Shown here: piece after piece, positions 25,953 to 37,229 of the stretch
Position numbering within the stretch: position 1 is the first letter of the stretch
Layout of the letters: the number at the start of each line of letters is the position of its first letter
From: Ricinus communis
Lineage: Eukaryota > Streptophyta > Magnoliopsida > Malpighiales > Euphorbiaceae
Direction of reading: 5' to 3'
Assembly: GCF_019578655.1 (NCBI RefSeq)
Contig: NC_063265.1
Coordinates: 15,858,285 to 15,922,284 of the forward strand
DNA: 64,000 bases
Translations under genes and position numbers: made by a program
Notes under the pieces: generated by a model
The model's input: the letters and a program-made list of their open reading frames with translations, nothing else
Databases searched by the model: none
Told to the model about the DNA's origin: nothing

Positions 25953-26513
25953 ATGCATTGTTCTCAGCCAAGCAACACTTCCACCAATTCTTCTGTCTCT
26001 GGCCGCCATCCCGTTTATCGAGGAGTTAGGCGAAGGAGTAGTGGAAAATGGGTATCTGAAATTAGAGAGCCTAAAAAGCCTAATAGGATTTGGTTAGGCA
26101 CATTTCCAACTCCTGAAATGGCTGCTGTTGCTTATGATGTTGCAGCTTTAGCACTCAAAGGTAGAGATGCTGAACTTAATTTTCCAAACTCAGCTGCTTC
26201 TCTTCCTGTTCCAGCATCTGCTTCGCCTCGTGATATTCAGGCGGCTGCTGCTTCTGCTGCTGCTGCTATAGGCGCTGCAAGGGATGCGTTAGGAATTGGT
26301 TCTAGTAGTCATCAAACAGTAATAATGCAAGAAAGTAACTACAGGCCAATGGTCCATGAATTTGTTGATGAAGATTTGATATTTGATATGCCTAATCTCT
26401 TAGTTAATATGGCTGAAGGAATGCTTCTTAGCCCTCCTCGCTTGGACATTGCTCCTGATGCTGCTTTTGATGATGAAAATCCTGGAGACCAAAATCTTTG
26501 GAAATTTACTTAA
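25953..26513 (+). CDS. AP2/ERF transcription factor, DREB type (group III-like)
   Basis: A single exon of 186 codons. The AP2 domain spans about 19-78: [20 protein letters not shown], then [26 protein letters not shown] and LNFP. Val at domain position 14 and Glu at 19 are the DREB combination, which in known members binds DRE/CRT elements (core CCGAC) in stress and developmental promoters. The middle (about 93-110) is Ala-rich. The C-terminus carries an acidic block, [12 protein letters not shown] followed by [10 protein letters not shown] (about 139-162), a conserved motif of this ERF group, and ends near LWKFT. The ATG at 25953 is the first in frame: the frame is open for 50 codons upstream but contains no ATG there. 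Another ATG at 25864 opens an overlapping frame. No CBF-type signature precedes the domain, unlike the ERF at 61 kb. Exact subgroup is uncertain. Confidence 0.92.
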   Translation: MHCSQPSNTSTNSSVSGRHPVYRGVRRRSSGKWVSEIREPKKPNRIWLGTFPTPEMAAVAYDVAALALKGRDAELNFPNSAASLPVPASASPRDIQAAAASAAAAIGAARDALGIGSSSHQTVIMQESNYRPMVHEFVDEDLIFDMPNLLVNMAEGMLLSPPRLDIAPDAAFDDENPGDQNLWKFT

Positions 26514-29500
26514 TTGCGTAATCCTTATCTTAACTATCGTATATGTATAATAACTAAAAAATCAGTCTGCAACATTTTTAAGAAAATAAAACTTGAGACG
26601 TAAGAGGAAGATGTAAAATATCTATATATGTATGTCATAGTGTCTTTGTCTTGTGTTGAAAAACTGCAAAGCTAGCTAGAGCTGAAAGAGATGGAAAAGC
26701 TGGAGAAGGTGTGAGTAAGTTGAGTGAATTAATGCCTTTTTTCTTCTTCAACTTTCTTTCTTTGTTTTTTTTTTTTTTTTTCCCCGTTTTTTGTGTTAAT
26801 TAGGCTCGATTTAAAGGTTGAAGACCTTACAGTTCTAGAGATGACTCTGGTACTATAGAGCCAAGTTAACTTTTCATCATATTATTGTTTTTCTTTTCCC
26901 CTTTTCTCTTCCTTTGAACAGGGCTTCCTTATCTTTATATGTTGGGGTTGTGCTGCTATGGTAATTAAATAATGCTTTTGGAGTGACTGAAGAGAAAGGA
27001 ACCTTTTTATCTAATGAAACTTTTATGTGCAGCTTTTGATGAGTTCTTGTTTTCATGGCCAACTTTTTTTTCCAATATGACTTTGATGAGATCAATAGCG
27101 CAAGAAAGTTGACAATATCTGTCTGCATATGCTCATGATTTCTTGTTTTCTTGGGAAAGGGCAATCTAAACTATGACAGACAGTACAAGTAGTATCCTTG
27201 ACATCCATATCTAAGTGGTCGATCATGGCCATTTAACTGACACCAACAGAACTTGCAACTACCAATATCAACTTACTCACATATATATTCTCCAATATTA
27301 TTATTATAATATGATACTCAGAGGATCGACCACAGCCGCAATTTCTTTCTCATAGCTTATAGGAGAATAAAATTCAATGACAATCTCTTTACGGCTCTAC
27401 ACATCTGTAACTCACCACACATCCATGATTTAGTTTATATATAAACAGTGATCATAAACATGTATGACATGTGAATTGAAAGGGAACAAGAATAAGGGAG
27501 TGCTCCAGAATGGCCCAAATGCTAAATGTTTCAGTGCTTTTCTTATTGTTCAGTTTTCAAATCAAAATGAAGAGAATAATTAAGCAAAGATAACATCCGA
27601 TGGTTTGGTGAAGAAAAGCAAACCCAAGTTGCTAGGTTTAGTCAATTTGAATCATTAATAAGTTGAAATGCTTGTTATATTATAACAACATATAATTAAA
27701 AAGACTATTAAATTCTATACATCTAATGCAGCCCAAACACAATATATATTATTATTATTCAATACTTTTAATAATTATATCAAACTTAAAATAAATTCTT
27801 TTATTTATTTTATATATTATCTTTATCTATCCACCGAGTGAATGATTGACATATATATATATATATATAATATTATTTTTTTATTCATTATATACATATA
27901 TAAAAAAATTACCCATATTAAAAAAGCATGTTGCTGTGTCGATGATAGCTTAAAATATTTGGTGCTGCCTAAAATTACCTTACACTTTGTTGACGTGTCA
28001 CTCTCAACAAGTTGGGTAACTGACACGTGGCAATGAAACAGTGGAAAAGTAGTGGCTTAGCCAGGTTGGCTGAGTTTAGATACCGATACTTCACCTTCCT
28101 GTGAATATAATATTATTGTAATGTATCTTATGCGTCCAACTAGCTACCTATTTATGGCTATAAAGTATATAGTCCCATACATTTGATGGATGATTTTGAG
28201 GAGAGAGCATAACCACTTAATTAGTTGAATTAATCAACTCCCATTAAATTAATGAAACTTAGTAAATTTTTTATGTTTTCTCTAAAATTATAATCTGATA
28301 ACCTGTAAAATAATAATCAATTATTACTATAAAAGAGAAAACTATTTTCAATAAAATTGCTAATGAGCCATTTTATACACGTTTCTTTTAATAGAATATA
28401 TGTATTTTTAGGTTAAATCCATAGGCCAAGCGAGCTTCTTTATTCTTGAGCAATTCGTATGAGGATCAGGAAGAGTCCCGCCTTTAGATCATAGCAGAAA
28501 GTTTACTGAAAATACGAGGATGAATTTACCTAATTGCTGAATTCTAATTCTTATTTTGTTAGTAATAGATCAAATTTGTCACTGCGCTTAATAGAATTAA
28601 AAAAAATAGTCATATGATTATATTTCTTGGAAAAAGAAACAAACCCTAATTAATTAGAAAAGATTGCACACTGTAAGAGACCTTGAAAACAAAAGGGTTG
28701 GAATTGATTCTGTACGTACCAGTACTCCATTCCCATGACTAGACAAGCAAAAGAATGAGCTGTGATTAGAAATGCTTTCATTTATTAGTGATTTAACATA
28801 CAACCAATCACTTACTTGAAAACGTATTCTTATTAATAATCACTCCTTAGTGTCACCATTTGATTTCAAAAAAGAGTCTTAGCCGTTCATATTATTCATT
28901 TGGTAAGCAATCATCAACCTGTTAAGGAGGTATAGATATAGCTGCAAAATAATAATGGATAAATATTATATATTTCTTATTTTAAAAATGTTTATTTTCC
29001 ACCAACTTCATTCAGATTTATTAATTTCATTTTAACTAAAAAAAATTCTTAAAAACAAATCTTTTTCTATGGTTGACTATAAGATTATGGGCATATAAAT
29101 TTTCCTCACGTGGTATATGACTAGGGAAATATTTCGACTAAATTATATTTATTATAATTAATCATTTATATGTAAATAATTTAATAAATATATTACAACA
29201 AAATAAACACCAAAAATTCCGTCATTATTAATATATTTGAAATAATATATTACATTGAATATTTAATATGTTACAACAACCACATATACATTTTTCAGAT
29301 AAGTATACCATCAATTTTTAATCACTCATTATTAGTAACAATGAATGTGAAATACTTTGTAATTGATTCTTTTATCTCGCATTGAATGTGAAATAGATCA
29401 ATTGTTCAAAAAATTTCTTATTTTAAAGGAATACATTAATTAAGATTATATACAAATAACAAAATGGATGAACAAATGACTCCATTGAAGGTTTTTTTTT

Positions 29501-30304
29501 TTTATATGATGACTTTATTGAAGTTCTTGAAGAAATCTATGGGTGTTTGAGGTGTTTAATTAATACATTTAAACAATCATTAATCTTGTAAAAGGGAAAA
29601 TTGATAATAATGTAAAAAATTAATGGTGCAATAATAATAAGAAATATGTAATCGTTTTTCCTTTTATATTATACGGCTTAATTCATACACTGATGGGCAG
29701 TAGAAGCAACTTCCTATTAATTTATACGGTCAATAAAGTGATGATTGTTAATTAATGAAATAATTAGTTGCACCTAGAAGATTTAAACACCATAATTAAG
29801 AGCCTAATTATCACTTTTAATGACTGTATTTAATCAACTTACTATTATGCCTTGTACTAGTCATGACTACATGTGACATGGACTCCCCTATCTTTCATTA
29901 TTGCCTAATTACCCCCGCCTTTCCTTTTTCTTTCTTTCTTTCTTTTTCTTTTTCGTTTTCTTTTTTTCCATTTGGGAAGATTAAATAAATCCATTCAACC
30001 ATGACACAGCTATTTTATCCCATTGTAAATTGAGTTATCACATTTAATTGCTGATAATTAATTGAACAGTGTGCCTGCCGGCAATTCAAAATTTGCTTTG
30101 TGTTGTCTACTTTTGTCACCAAAAAGAAAATAATGATATTGACAAAGAAAAATAAAATAGTAAATAATTAAAGAAAAGATTTTATTTAATGTATGCAAAA
30201 TCTATAAATAATTGTGTAAAACACTTATAATCAATGTCACTTTCTTATTTATTTTGATGTATACAGCAAGTCTAAATAAAAATATTCCATAATTAAATTA
30301 GAAT
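26514..30304. other. intergenic, no supported gene
   Basis: Holds the 3' flank of the ERF gene, a T-rich run at 26766-26780, a short (TA)n at 27851-27869 and a (TTTC)n run near 29930. A patch at 27985-28030 contains GACGTGTCA and GACACGTGG (G-box-like) without a recognisable neighbouring gene. No reading frame is convincing. Confidence 0.5.
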
Positions 30305-30400
30305 TACATTGGTTCTTGCTTGGAAGCAAGGGATCAAGGAGCTTCAAGTAGAGGTAGATAGCTTGAGTGGAGTTGCAACAATACAGATGCATTAGAGCTT
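30305..30400 (+). pseudogene. LINE RNase H-domain fragment
   Basis: One frame reads LAWKQGIKELQVEVDSLSGV, the pattern of the second strand and catalytic Asp region of the RNase H domain at the C-terminus of plant LINE ORF2 proteins (compare EVE/VDS). It is cut by a stop after about 25 codons and I could not extend it with certainty. The next 250 bases (to about 30620) are less AT-rich than the surroundings and may belong to the same relic. Confidence 0.4.
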
Positions 30401-30932
30401 TGCTGAATCAACAATGGCAGACTAACAATTACAATAATTCTCCTGAGGCGAACTTTGTTTCAGGAGGAATTGGATGGCGTCCGGTGCTGGTACTTTACCC
30501 ATGGATTGCATGAGTGGTGCTACTGTTCCAATTGGCGTTGTTCTCTGGATTCAGCAGAATGTTGGAGGAGTCTGTTGCCCAAGAATGGCAGCTTTGGTGT
30601 CTCAAAGCTTTTGCCTTCATTTGTATTCAAATAATAATAATAAAAGAATATTATTGTAATGCTTTGAACAAAGATGTGAATTGTGTAAGGTCGATCTTAC
30701 ATTTTTATATCGAGGGGATAGAGTTCATCAGTTCTCTTTCTTCTATTCAACTTCTTAAAAAAAAAAAAATGATGGGTTATTATTTTTAAATCAAAGGGAT
30801 TGGTCCCAAACATATAGAACTTTCTGCTAATCTTATTAGATAAAAAGAATAACCCAAAAATGGCATTTGTTACGAGGAAATTCTAATATAAATTTTTTAT
30901 CTAAATCTTATATATACACCATAACTAATAAG

Positions 30933-30963
<31 letters not shown>

Positions 30964-32816
30964 TATATTAAATAATCGATACACACTCTATTATTTAATA
31001 TTAATAAATATGTGTTAATGATCTATTGATTTAGTTTATAGATAAAAACATTCATCGAGTTTAAAGAAAAAAAATTTCTCAAAGATTACATCAGATTTGA
31101 TATCCATCAAGGAAAAAGAAAAGACTCTTGTGGACTGTATTATCTTTATGGATTCATTTAGTTCGGATTCTAAAATTGGAATCAGAATCAAAACTAAAAG
31201 AAAAAAAAAAGAATAAAAATCTCAATAAATTGTTTGATTAATAAGAAATAAATCGTGCATAAGATAATATTTAGTCATTTATAGTTATTACATATATAAG
31301 ATAACATTTAATCATTTAAAAATAAAATATTAAATGACGTATTTCTTTTTATTTGGCTAACTTATAATTAATCTGACTTAATTTACATAAAAATTTAAAA
31401 AAGAATTGTAAGCTAAGGGGAGGATAATAAATAATGAAAAATATACAGTGTTTTTTTGGCAAACAAAGTGATAGTGAATAATGTCCCGTCAGTATGATCT
31501 GTGTACTGTAAATTACCTAAAAATTCAAGTGATGATTATGAAATTCCATGTCGGCATGAACATTCATCATGCTCATCATCATCAACGAAATATTCCTTAA
31601 TTCAGTATACCTTTTTCTTTTCGGATACGAGGTTGATAGTATAAAATTAAAAAAGAAAAATAAAAAGTGAATGATACTAGGGTAGGTTCATTGACTAGGT
31701 TTTATCATTGCAATTTAAATCATTTGAAAAGGCTGAATGACATTTTGTTAGATTAACCATATTTGTGCCAATATTAATAACAAGAAATTCCTATCTTAAT
31801 TAAGAATTTTATTTTTATGTTAATGTCTATATCTGTCCATATAAATGTTTGTTAGAAGAAGAAAATACAAGAAAGAATTATTAATAAAATAGAAGAGGTA
31901 TTATTGAGAAGCTATAAAAGATATATAAAATATATTATTTAATAAACGGTGAATATGTGATCATTCTTTTATATTTATCATAAAAATAATAAATCTCTAC
32001 TAATCTTAATAAAAGACAGCAAAAGAATCTGAATTTGAAATTTTTTAGTTATAACAAATAAGACAAATAAAAATATACTCTTTAGATCGCTCTTTGATTG
32101 CTACGATTTATGGTGTCTAGTTTCATGAAAAATATTTGATCCTATTTAAAGAAAAGAAAACAGCTTATCAGATAATTTATTTAATTTATCTTTGTAAATT
32201 GTATATATAGTCCATAGAACATATATAATCTATTTAAGATAAGATTCGGACCGCTATTTTTCTGAAAGTATGATCATAAAAAGCCCATACAGTTCTATTG
32301 TTGGAACAGTTTGTGATTTTCTTCTATCCTGTTGATGTATCATAGTATACTTTTGTAATACAACATTAGCTCAAAACTCATGATACACATGAGTAAAATT
32401 ATGAACAAACAAACGAATCCCATGTATAATTTGAACATATTGGGCCAAATTAATTTTAAAAGTCCTCAAAAAAGTTAATTTAAGATGAGATTTTAATTAT
32501 TTCACTAATTTAAATTCTTAATAGGCCGTTCAAAATAAACCCAATTTCTTTCAAGTTCTTGCAGTCCCAGCCTAAAACAGCATATACAAGGGCCTTAATG
32601 ATGCAAGGCTTAAAGATTTTTTAGATAAAAGGTTGATTATTTTCTTTCGTTTTCATTTTTCTATTTATTGACTTGACTGAGTTTGAGTTTAGAATTTCAC
32701 TGGTAATGTCAATTATGTTCCAAATAAATGTATAATTCACTTTTATTCTGATAATATACTAAGATTAAAGTATATACTTAAATATCAAAGGTGGAACTGG
32801 AATATATACACCGTGT
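30401..32816. other. AT-rich intergenic DNA
   Basis: No gene recognised. A (TA)n run lies at 30932-30960. The last 20 bases (about 32801-32817) are the left copy of the probable LINE target-site duplication. Confidence 0.5.
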
Positions 32817-32846
32817 ACTAATTACATTGGTGGGAATGAAGACTAG

Positions 32847-33097
32847 ATGGCTCGGGTTTTTACTAGATATTTTTCTGTGTTGTTTACTGGTTCTAAGGAT
32901 GTGGATATGGCACCAATCACCGAGTCGGTTTCAGATAGAATTCCTATGGATATGAAAGCTGTTCTTCAAGAACCATATAACAAAGAAGAAGTGTTGGCAG
33001 TTTTGAGACAGATGCATCCTAACAAGTATTCAGTGCCCGATGGTATGTCAACTACTTTTTATTTGAAAATTTGGGATATTATTCGGAGTGATGTTCT
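32847..33097 (+). pseudogene. LINE ORF2 segment 1 (start of reverse transcriptase)
   Basis: The frame reads FTRYFSVLFTG..., then EEVLAVLRQMHPNKYSVPDGM and FYLKIWDIIRSDVL, the typical entry to the plant LINE reverse transcriptase (ancestral K-A-P/S-G-PDGM). It stops at the left end of the MULE-like insertion. The target GTGATGTTCT is repeated on the far side, where the same frame continues with NLVLGVLSS. Confidence 0.8.
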
Positions 33098-33290
33098 GGT
33101 AATTTGCTCAACTAGTACTAATCCTATGGACCACATTTCAAATTGATACCAATATTTTAATTTGAATCTAATTAGTACCTAAATTACACAAAAGTATATC
33201 AATTTAAAACAACTTTCCAATTTCTGGTCAATTGATGCTGATTTGGCAATCTGAGAAGGTATATTCCGTTTGATTCTCTGCCTCAGCATG
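33098..33290. repeat. left arm of MULE terminal inverted repeat
   Basis: About 193 bases that match the reverse complement of 34633-34911. Matched landmarks, in order, are GGACCAYATTTCAAATTGAT, TTAATTTGAATCTAATT, AAGTATATCAATTTA, CAATTGATGCTGA and GATTCTCYGCCTCAGCATG. Confidence 0.85.
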
Positions 33291-33296
33291 TACCAT

Positions 33297-34563
33297 TGAT
33301 CGATTTAAATTGTATATAGATATTTAAGGGTATGTTAGAGCTTTAATGATTTGTTTCTATATATAATATGATATAAAGATGTGTTTTACCTCATTTTAGT
33401 TTTTCTTGTCTAAATTTAGGAAATAATACAAAAGAGAAGAATTTGAGCTAAAAACGCACTAATGGGCGTTAATTGGACTGCGGCTATTAAAGGCTCGAGA
33501 ATCAGACACGTGTGCTATTAATAGTTTGGGCCTAGCTTAATTCATTAAAGCCCAAAAAGGGGAGTTTAAGTAATTATTATGTAATTAGTGGATAATTATC
33601 ATTTGAGTTGTTTAGTTTGTTTAGGACAATAAGGGATAAGCTATAGGAGTTATGTGTTGAGAAAAAAACTATAAAAAAGGAAATCTCTACAAGGAGTAGA
33701 GGTGAATTAGAACAGGGAGTTCTTCGACTACTGAATCTCTCTGGAGAAGGATTCTATTATTCTCTGCAGAAAATTCTAGAGTTCATCATCTTTGACATCT
33801 TGCTAGCTTGTGTTGCATCATTATTTGAAGAATCAGAGAAGCTTTTTGAAAACGTGGAGAAAAAGGACCAATCTTCTTCATTCATTGAAGAGCCATTGAA
33901 CTTTGAGGGAGTTTTATTTTTCTATTTTATGAATCTTAAGTCTTTTTATTTAATTACGAAGATCGTTGGATTAAGTATGTTAGGCTAAGTCCATAGTTTG
34001 GCTTTTTACTTATGTATGAATCTTATATATTTTGAGTTTAATGAATGATTTCTTTGCCTTCATATGCTCATTAGTTTCATATATTATTATTGATTGACCA
34101 TCATTATCAATTTAGTAGTAATATGTGTTATGAAAATCTTTAGGTTAAAAGTATTAGAAACATCATCTTTACTTTAATCTATGTTGGTGTAAGAAACCTA
34201 AGTTGCATCATTAGCTTTAGTGACTTAGGGAAAAGGCACATCACCATCTCATTTGTTAAATTAGAGCTTAAGGGATTTAAGGGGATTACTAAGTAAAAGC
34301 TAGACTAAATGTTATTTTATCATATAGTTCATATTAATCATTCTAGTTGTGTATTTACTTTCTGGTCATTTAATTTCTTTTATTAAACTAAGATCATTCT
34401 CAAAACATCGGCTTAGAGTGTTTATATTTACTTTCAATAATTTGTGTGATAATTGGTCTTTATAATATATGCTTTACAATTCCTTGTGAGATCGACCTCG
34501 TGGTGAGCTTACCCGAACTACCATTCGGTTCGTACACTTGCGAGTACTAATTTAGACACATCA
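33297..34563 (+). mobile_element. solo LTR inside the MULE
   Basis: The 1267-base stretch starts TGATCGATTTAAATT and ends AATTTAGACACATCA, so the ends are short inverted repeats (TGAT...ATCA). It is flanked on both sides by ACCAT (33292-33296 and 34564-34568), a 5-bp target duplication typical of LTR-retrotransposon integration. CTATAAAAAAGG at about 33668 is a plausible LTR promoter TATA. No primer-binding site or gag/pol follows, so it is a solo LTR left by recombination between two LTRs. The ATG-started frame at about 33800 is LTR sequence, not a gene. Superfamily unknown; the 3' end style suggests Gypsy. Confidence 0.75.
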
Positions 34564-34632
34564 ACCATGTCATTAGGAGAAGTTAGAGAGTGGGACCGGC
34601 TGGTTGATTGGACTGACTTTTATAACATAGCA

Positions 34633-34911
34633 CATGCTGAGGCGGAGAATCAAAAGAATTATACCTCCTCAGATTGTCAAGTCAGCATCAATTGATCGAA
34701 ATTTGGAGAGCTAATTAGAGCCAGGAAGTAAGTTCATAAAGTCAAGGCCGGGTGTCGGGTCTAGGTCTAAACGGAGGTTCTCGTTCTAGTTCCAGTTGCC
34801 CTAAATTGATATACTTTCATGTTGTTTAGGTACCAATTAGATTCAAATTAAAGTATTGATATCAATTTGAAATATGGTCCAAGGGATTGGTACCAGCTGG
34901 CCAATTTACCC
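34633..34911. repeat. right arm of MULE terminal inverted repeat
   Basis: Reverse complement of the left arm, but about 85-90 bases longer. The extra block lies roughly at 34700-34795 and includes a GC-richer stretch (GGCCGGGTGTCGGGTCTAGG) absent from the left arm. Confidence 0.8.
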
Positions 34912-34921
34912 GTGATGTTCT

Positions 34922-35776
34922 TAATCTAGTTTTAGGTGTTCTCAGTTCTCATGTTAATCCTGAGTCCATTAATCATACTTTAATAGCCTTAATTCCTAAG
35001 ACTCAGAATCCTCAAACTCCCAAGGACTTTAGGCTTATTAGCCTTCGTAATGTTCTTTTAAAGTTGATAATGAAGACAACTGCTAATAGGATTAAACAAG
35101 TTCTTCAATCTGTTATTGATCTGGCCTAGTCGGCTTTCATGCTAAGCAAGTTAATCACAGATAGTGCTCTCGGCTTTTGAATTATTTCATTGTATGAAAA
35201 AGAAAGTGGGTAAAAAAGGTCAATTTGCTCTTAAATTAAATATAAGCAAAGCCTATGATAGAATAAAGTAGTATCTTTTAGAAGCTATGATGCGTAAACT
35301 AGAATTTTTTGAGCCTTTAGTGAACTCCGTTATACGTTCTGTGTCTTCTATATCATTCTCTATTCTATTAAATAGGGTTGTTCGTGATAAGTTTTTACCT
35401 TTTCGAGGTCTCTCACAAGGGGATCCTCTATCTCCATATCTTTTTATTATTTATGCATAAGGCTTTTCTTCTTTTATAAAGAGCAAATAAGCGAGTGGAT
35501 ATATTCACAGTCTTAAAATTTGCAGGGGAGCCCTTACTATTTCTCATCTTTTTTTTTTTTTTTTTTTTTGCAGATGATAGCCTATTATTTGGAAGGGCAA
35601 ATGTCAAAGAGGCAGAACAGGTTTTGGATATCCTCAACTCATGCGCAAGAGCATCAGGCCAACAAATTAATCTAGACAAGTGCATAATTTCTTTCAACAG
35701 GAATGTGAATGAATATATTAGGCAAGCAATTCAAAGAGTTATGGGAGTGAAGCATGTTCAGGTTCATGGCAAGTAT
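34922..35776 (+). pseudogene. LINE ORF2 segment 2 (reverse transcriptase core)
   Basis: Continues segment 1 with NLVLGVLSS, LIALIPKTQNP, FRLISLRNV and, after a TAG, SAF. Further on, SKAYDR, RGLSQGDPLSPYLF and the catalytic block ADDSLLF (35570-35590) are visible in different frames, separated by stops and shifts. A run of about 21 T lies at 35549-35569, immediately before ADD, where relatives have two Phe codons. The segment stops at HGKY, exactly at the copia-derived insertion. Confidence 0.85.
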
Positions 35777-36448
35777 TGTTGGGTTTGGACCTCCTATTTG
35801 GAGGAGCCCAAACATGTCTTAAGTGGTTTATTATTAGGCCCACTTGGCCTTAGTATATAAACAAAATCCTAAGTGAATTTAGGTATGAGATTGTGTTGAG
35901 AAATACAAGAGAGAAAGAAGAGAGAGTTGTCTAAATATCATATTTCTTTCAAGCTCAAGTTGCTGCCCTCCATTGGGGTTTTTTCACTATTCAACCATTG
36001 GATCATCCTCAAATTTGGATATGTTGTTCATGAGTGCAAGTCGAACATTCTGAACGCTGGATCTTGCATTTGGATCTTTCTAGAAAGGTATTTCCTGTTA
36101 AAAACCGAAACTGGTGTAATGTGTATTTTACTTGAGTTTATATGTTGATATTTCCTCTCTTATACTTGTATTTGTGCCAAGATTAGTGTTGATATCTTGA
36201 TGAATAATCTTGTATGCCTTTAAGCTTTGTTAGAGAGAACATTTGTACTCATTTGATAATAGTGGATGTGATTTAAGCGGCTTACGAGTCCTATGGTTTT
36301 TACTCCTTGGTTTGAGGAGGTTTTCCATGCTAAAATTGTTTGTGTTGATTTGGTTTCACTTGGTTATTGCTTGTTGTTTTTACATATATTATTTAGGAGA
36401 AGTTTGATCGTCTTTTAAATTTTCCACTGTGACGTATTTGCTCCTATA
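35777..36448 (+). repeat. forward LTR of the inverted-LTR element
   Basis: About 671 bases starting TGTTGGGTTTGGACC, with TATATAAAC near 35852 as the likely LTR promoter. It matches the reverse complement of 37230-37944 at roughly 90% or better by eye; the lengths are equal once the 44-base duplication in the other copy is removed. Confidence 0.88.
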
Positions 36449-36449
36449 G

Positions 36450-36461
36450 TGGTATCAGAGC
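36450..36461 (+). other. primer-binding site (initiator tRNA-Met type)
   Basis: TGGTATCAGAGC, the standard plant copia primer-binding site, begins two bases after the forward LTR end. Confidence 0.92.
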
Positions 36462-36484
36462 CGACAGTTTGTTTCGGTGTAAAA

Positions 36485-37195
36485 ATGGAAGCTAACACAA
36501 GTAGAATGGTGAGTTTAAATGGTTCTTCGAATTATCACGTTTGGAAGGGTAAGATGGAATATTTGCTTTATGTGAAAAACTTGCACTTGCCAGTGTTCAG
36601 TAGCGAGAAACCGAAAAGCATAAAGGAGGAAGATTGGACTTTATTGCATAGACAAATGAGTAGCTATATTCGACAATGGGTTGATGAGAATATGTCGAAT
36701 CATATAATTATGTGAATCATACTCGTACTATTTGGTCCAAACTTGAAGAACTTTATGACAGGAAGACCAAGAATAACAAGTTGTATCTTTTCAAGCAATT
36801 GATGTACTTGAAGTATCAAGATGGTTCATCGATGACTGACCACTTGGGTAAATTCCAAGGATTGATTAATCAATTGGCAGCAATGAATCTTAGTTTTGAT
36901 GATGAGATTGTAGGGTTATGGCTACTTAGGACTTTGCCGGATTCATGGGAGAATTTCAAGATGATATTGTCCAGCTCTGCTCCCGATGGTATCATCTCGA
37001 TGAGTGCAGCTAAGAATAGTGTGTTGAATGAAGACATGAGATGTAAAAATCAAGGTTCTTCATCACATTCCGAGGTGTTGGTTACCGAATCAAGGGCGAG
37101 AAGTCAAAGTCAAGGTCCAAGTAAGCATGGTACATTCCGTGGAGCTTCCAACAAATAGTCAAATGTAGAATGCCACCATTGTGGTTGTTGCCTTT
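36485..37195 (+). pseudogene. copia gag fragment
   Basis: An ATG at 36485 opens MEANTSRMVSLNG with NYHVWKGKME, the N-terminus of copia Gag (UBN2/DUF4219-like). A stop follows SNHIIM, and one frame over the protein continues with TIWSKLEELYDRKT, LYLFKQLMYLKY and LRTLPDSWENF, the standard Gag body. The reading frame ends at ECHHCG, the first half of the CCHC zinc knuckle, where the sequence breaks into the reversed LTR side. Protease, integrase and reverse transcriptase are absent. Confidence 0.85.
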
Positions 37196-37229
37196 GTTGT
37201 GGTTCTTCATCCACGCTCACCGCACCACT

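Larger units (their letters stand above)
33098..34911. mobile_element. MULE-like DNA transposon with long terminal inverted repeats
   Basis: The left end GGTAATTTGCTCAACTAGTAC and the right end read in reverse, GGGTAAATTGGCCAGCTGGTAC, begin long inverted repeats. The GTGATGTTCT duplication flanks the element at 33088-33097 and 34912-34921, 9-10 bp as expected for Mutator-like elements. Removing the element with one duplication restores the LINE frame (IIRSDVL-NLVLG). No transposase frame is present, so it is non-autonomous. Without the inserted solo LTR it would be only about 540 bp, almost all terminal repeat. Confidence 0.85.

Noticed and set aside
33800..33988. Plus-strand 62-codon frame
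   Set aside because: Lies wholly inside the solo LTR bounded by ACCAT target repeats, and has no known LTR-encoded product.
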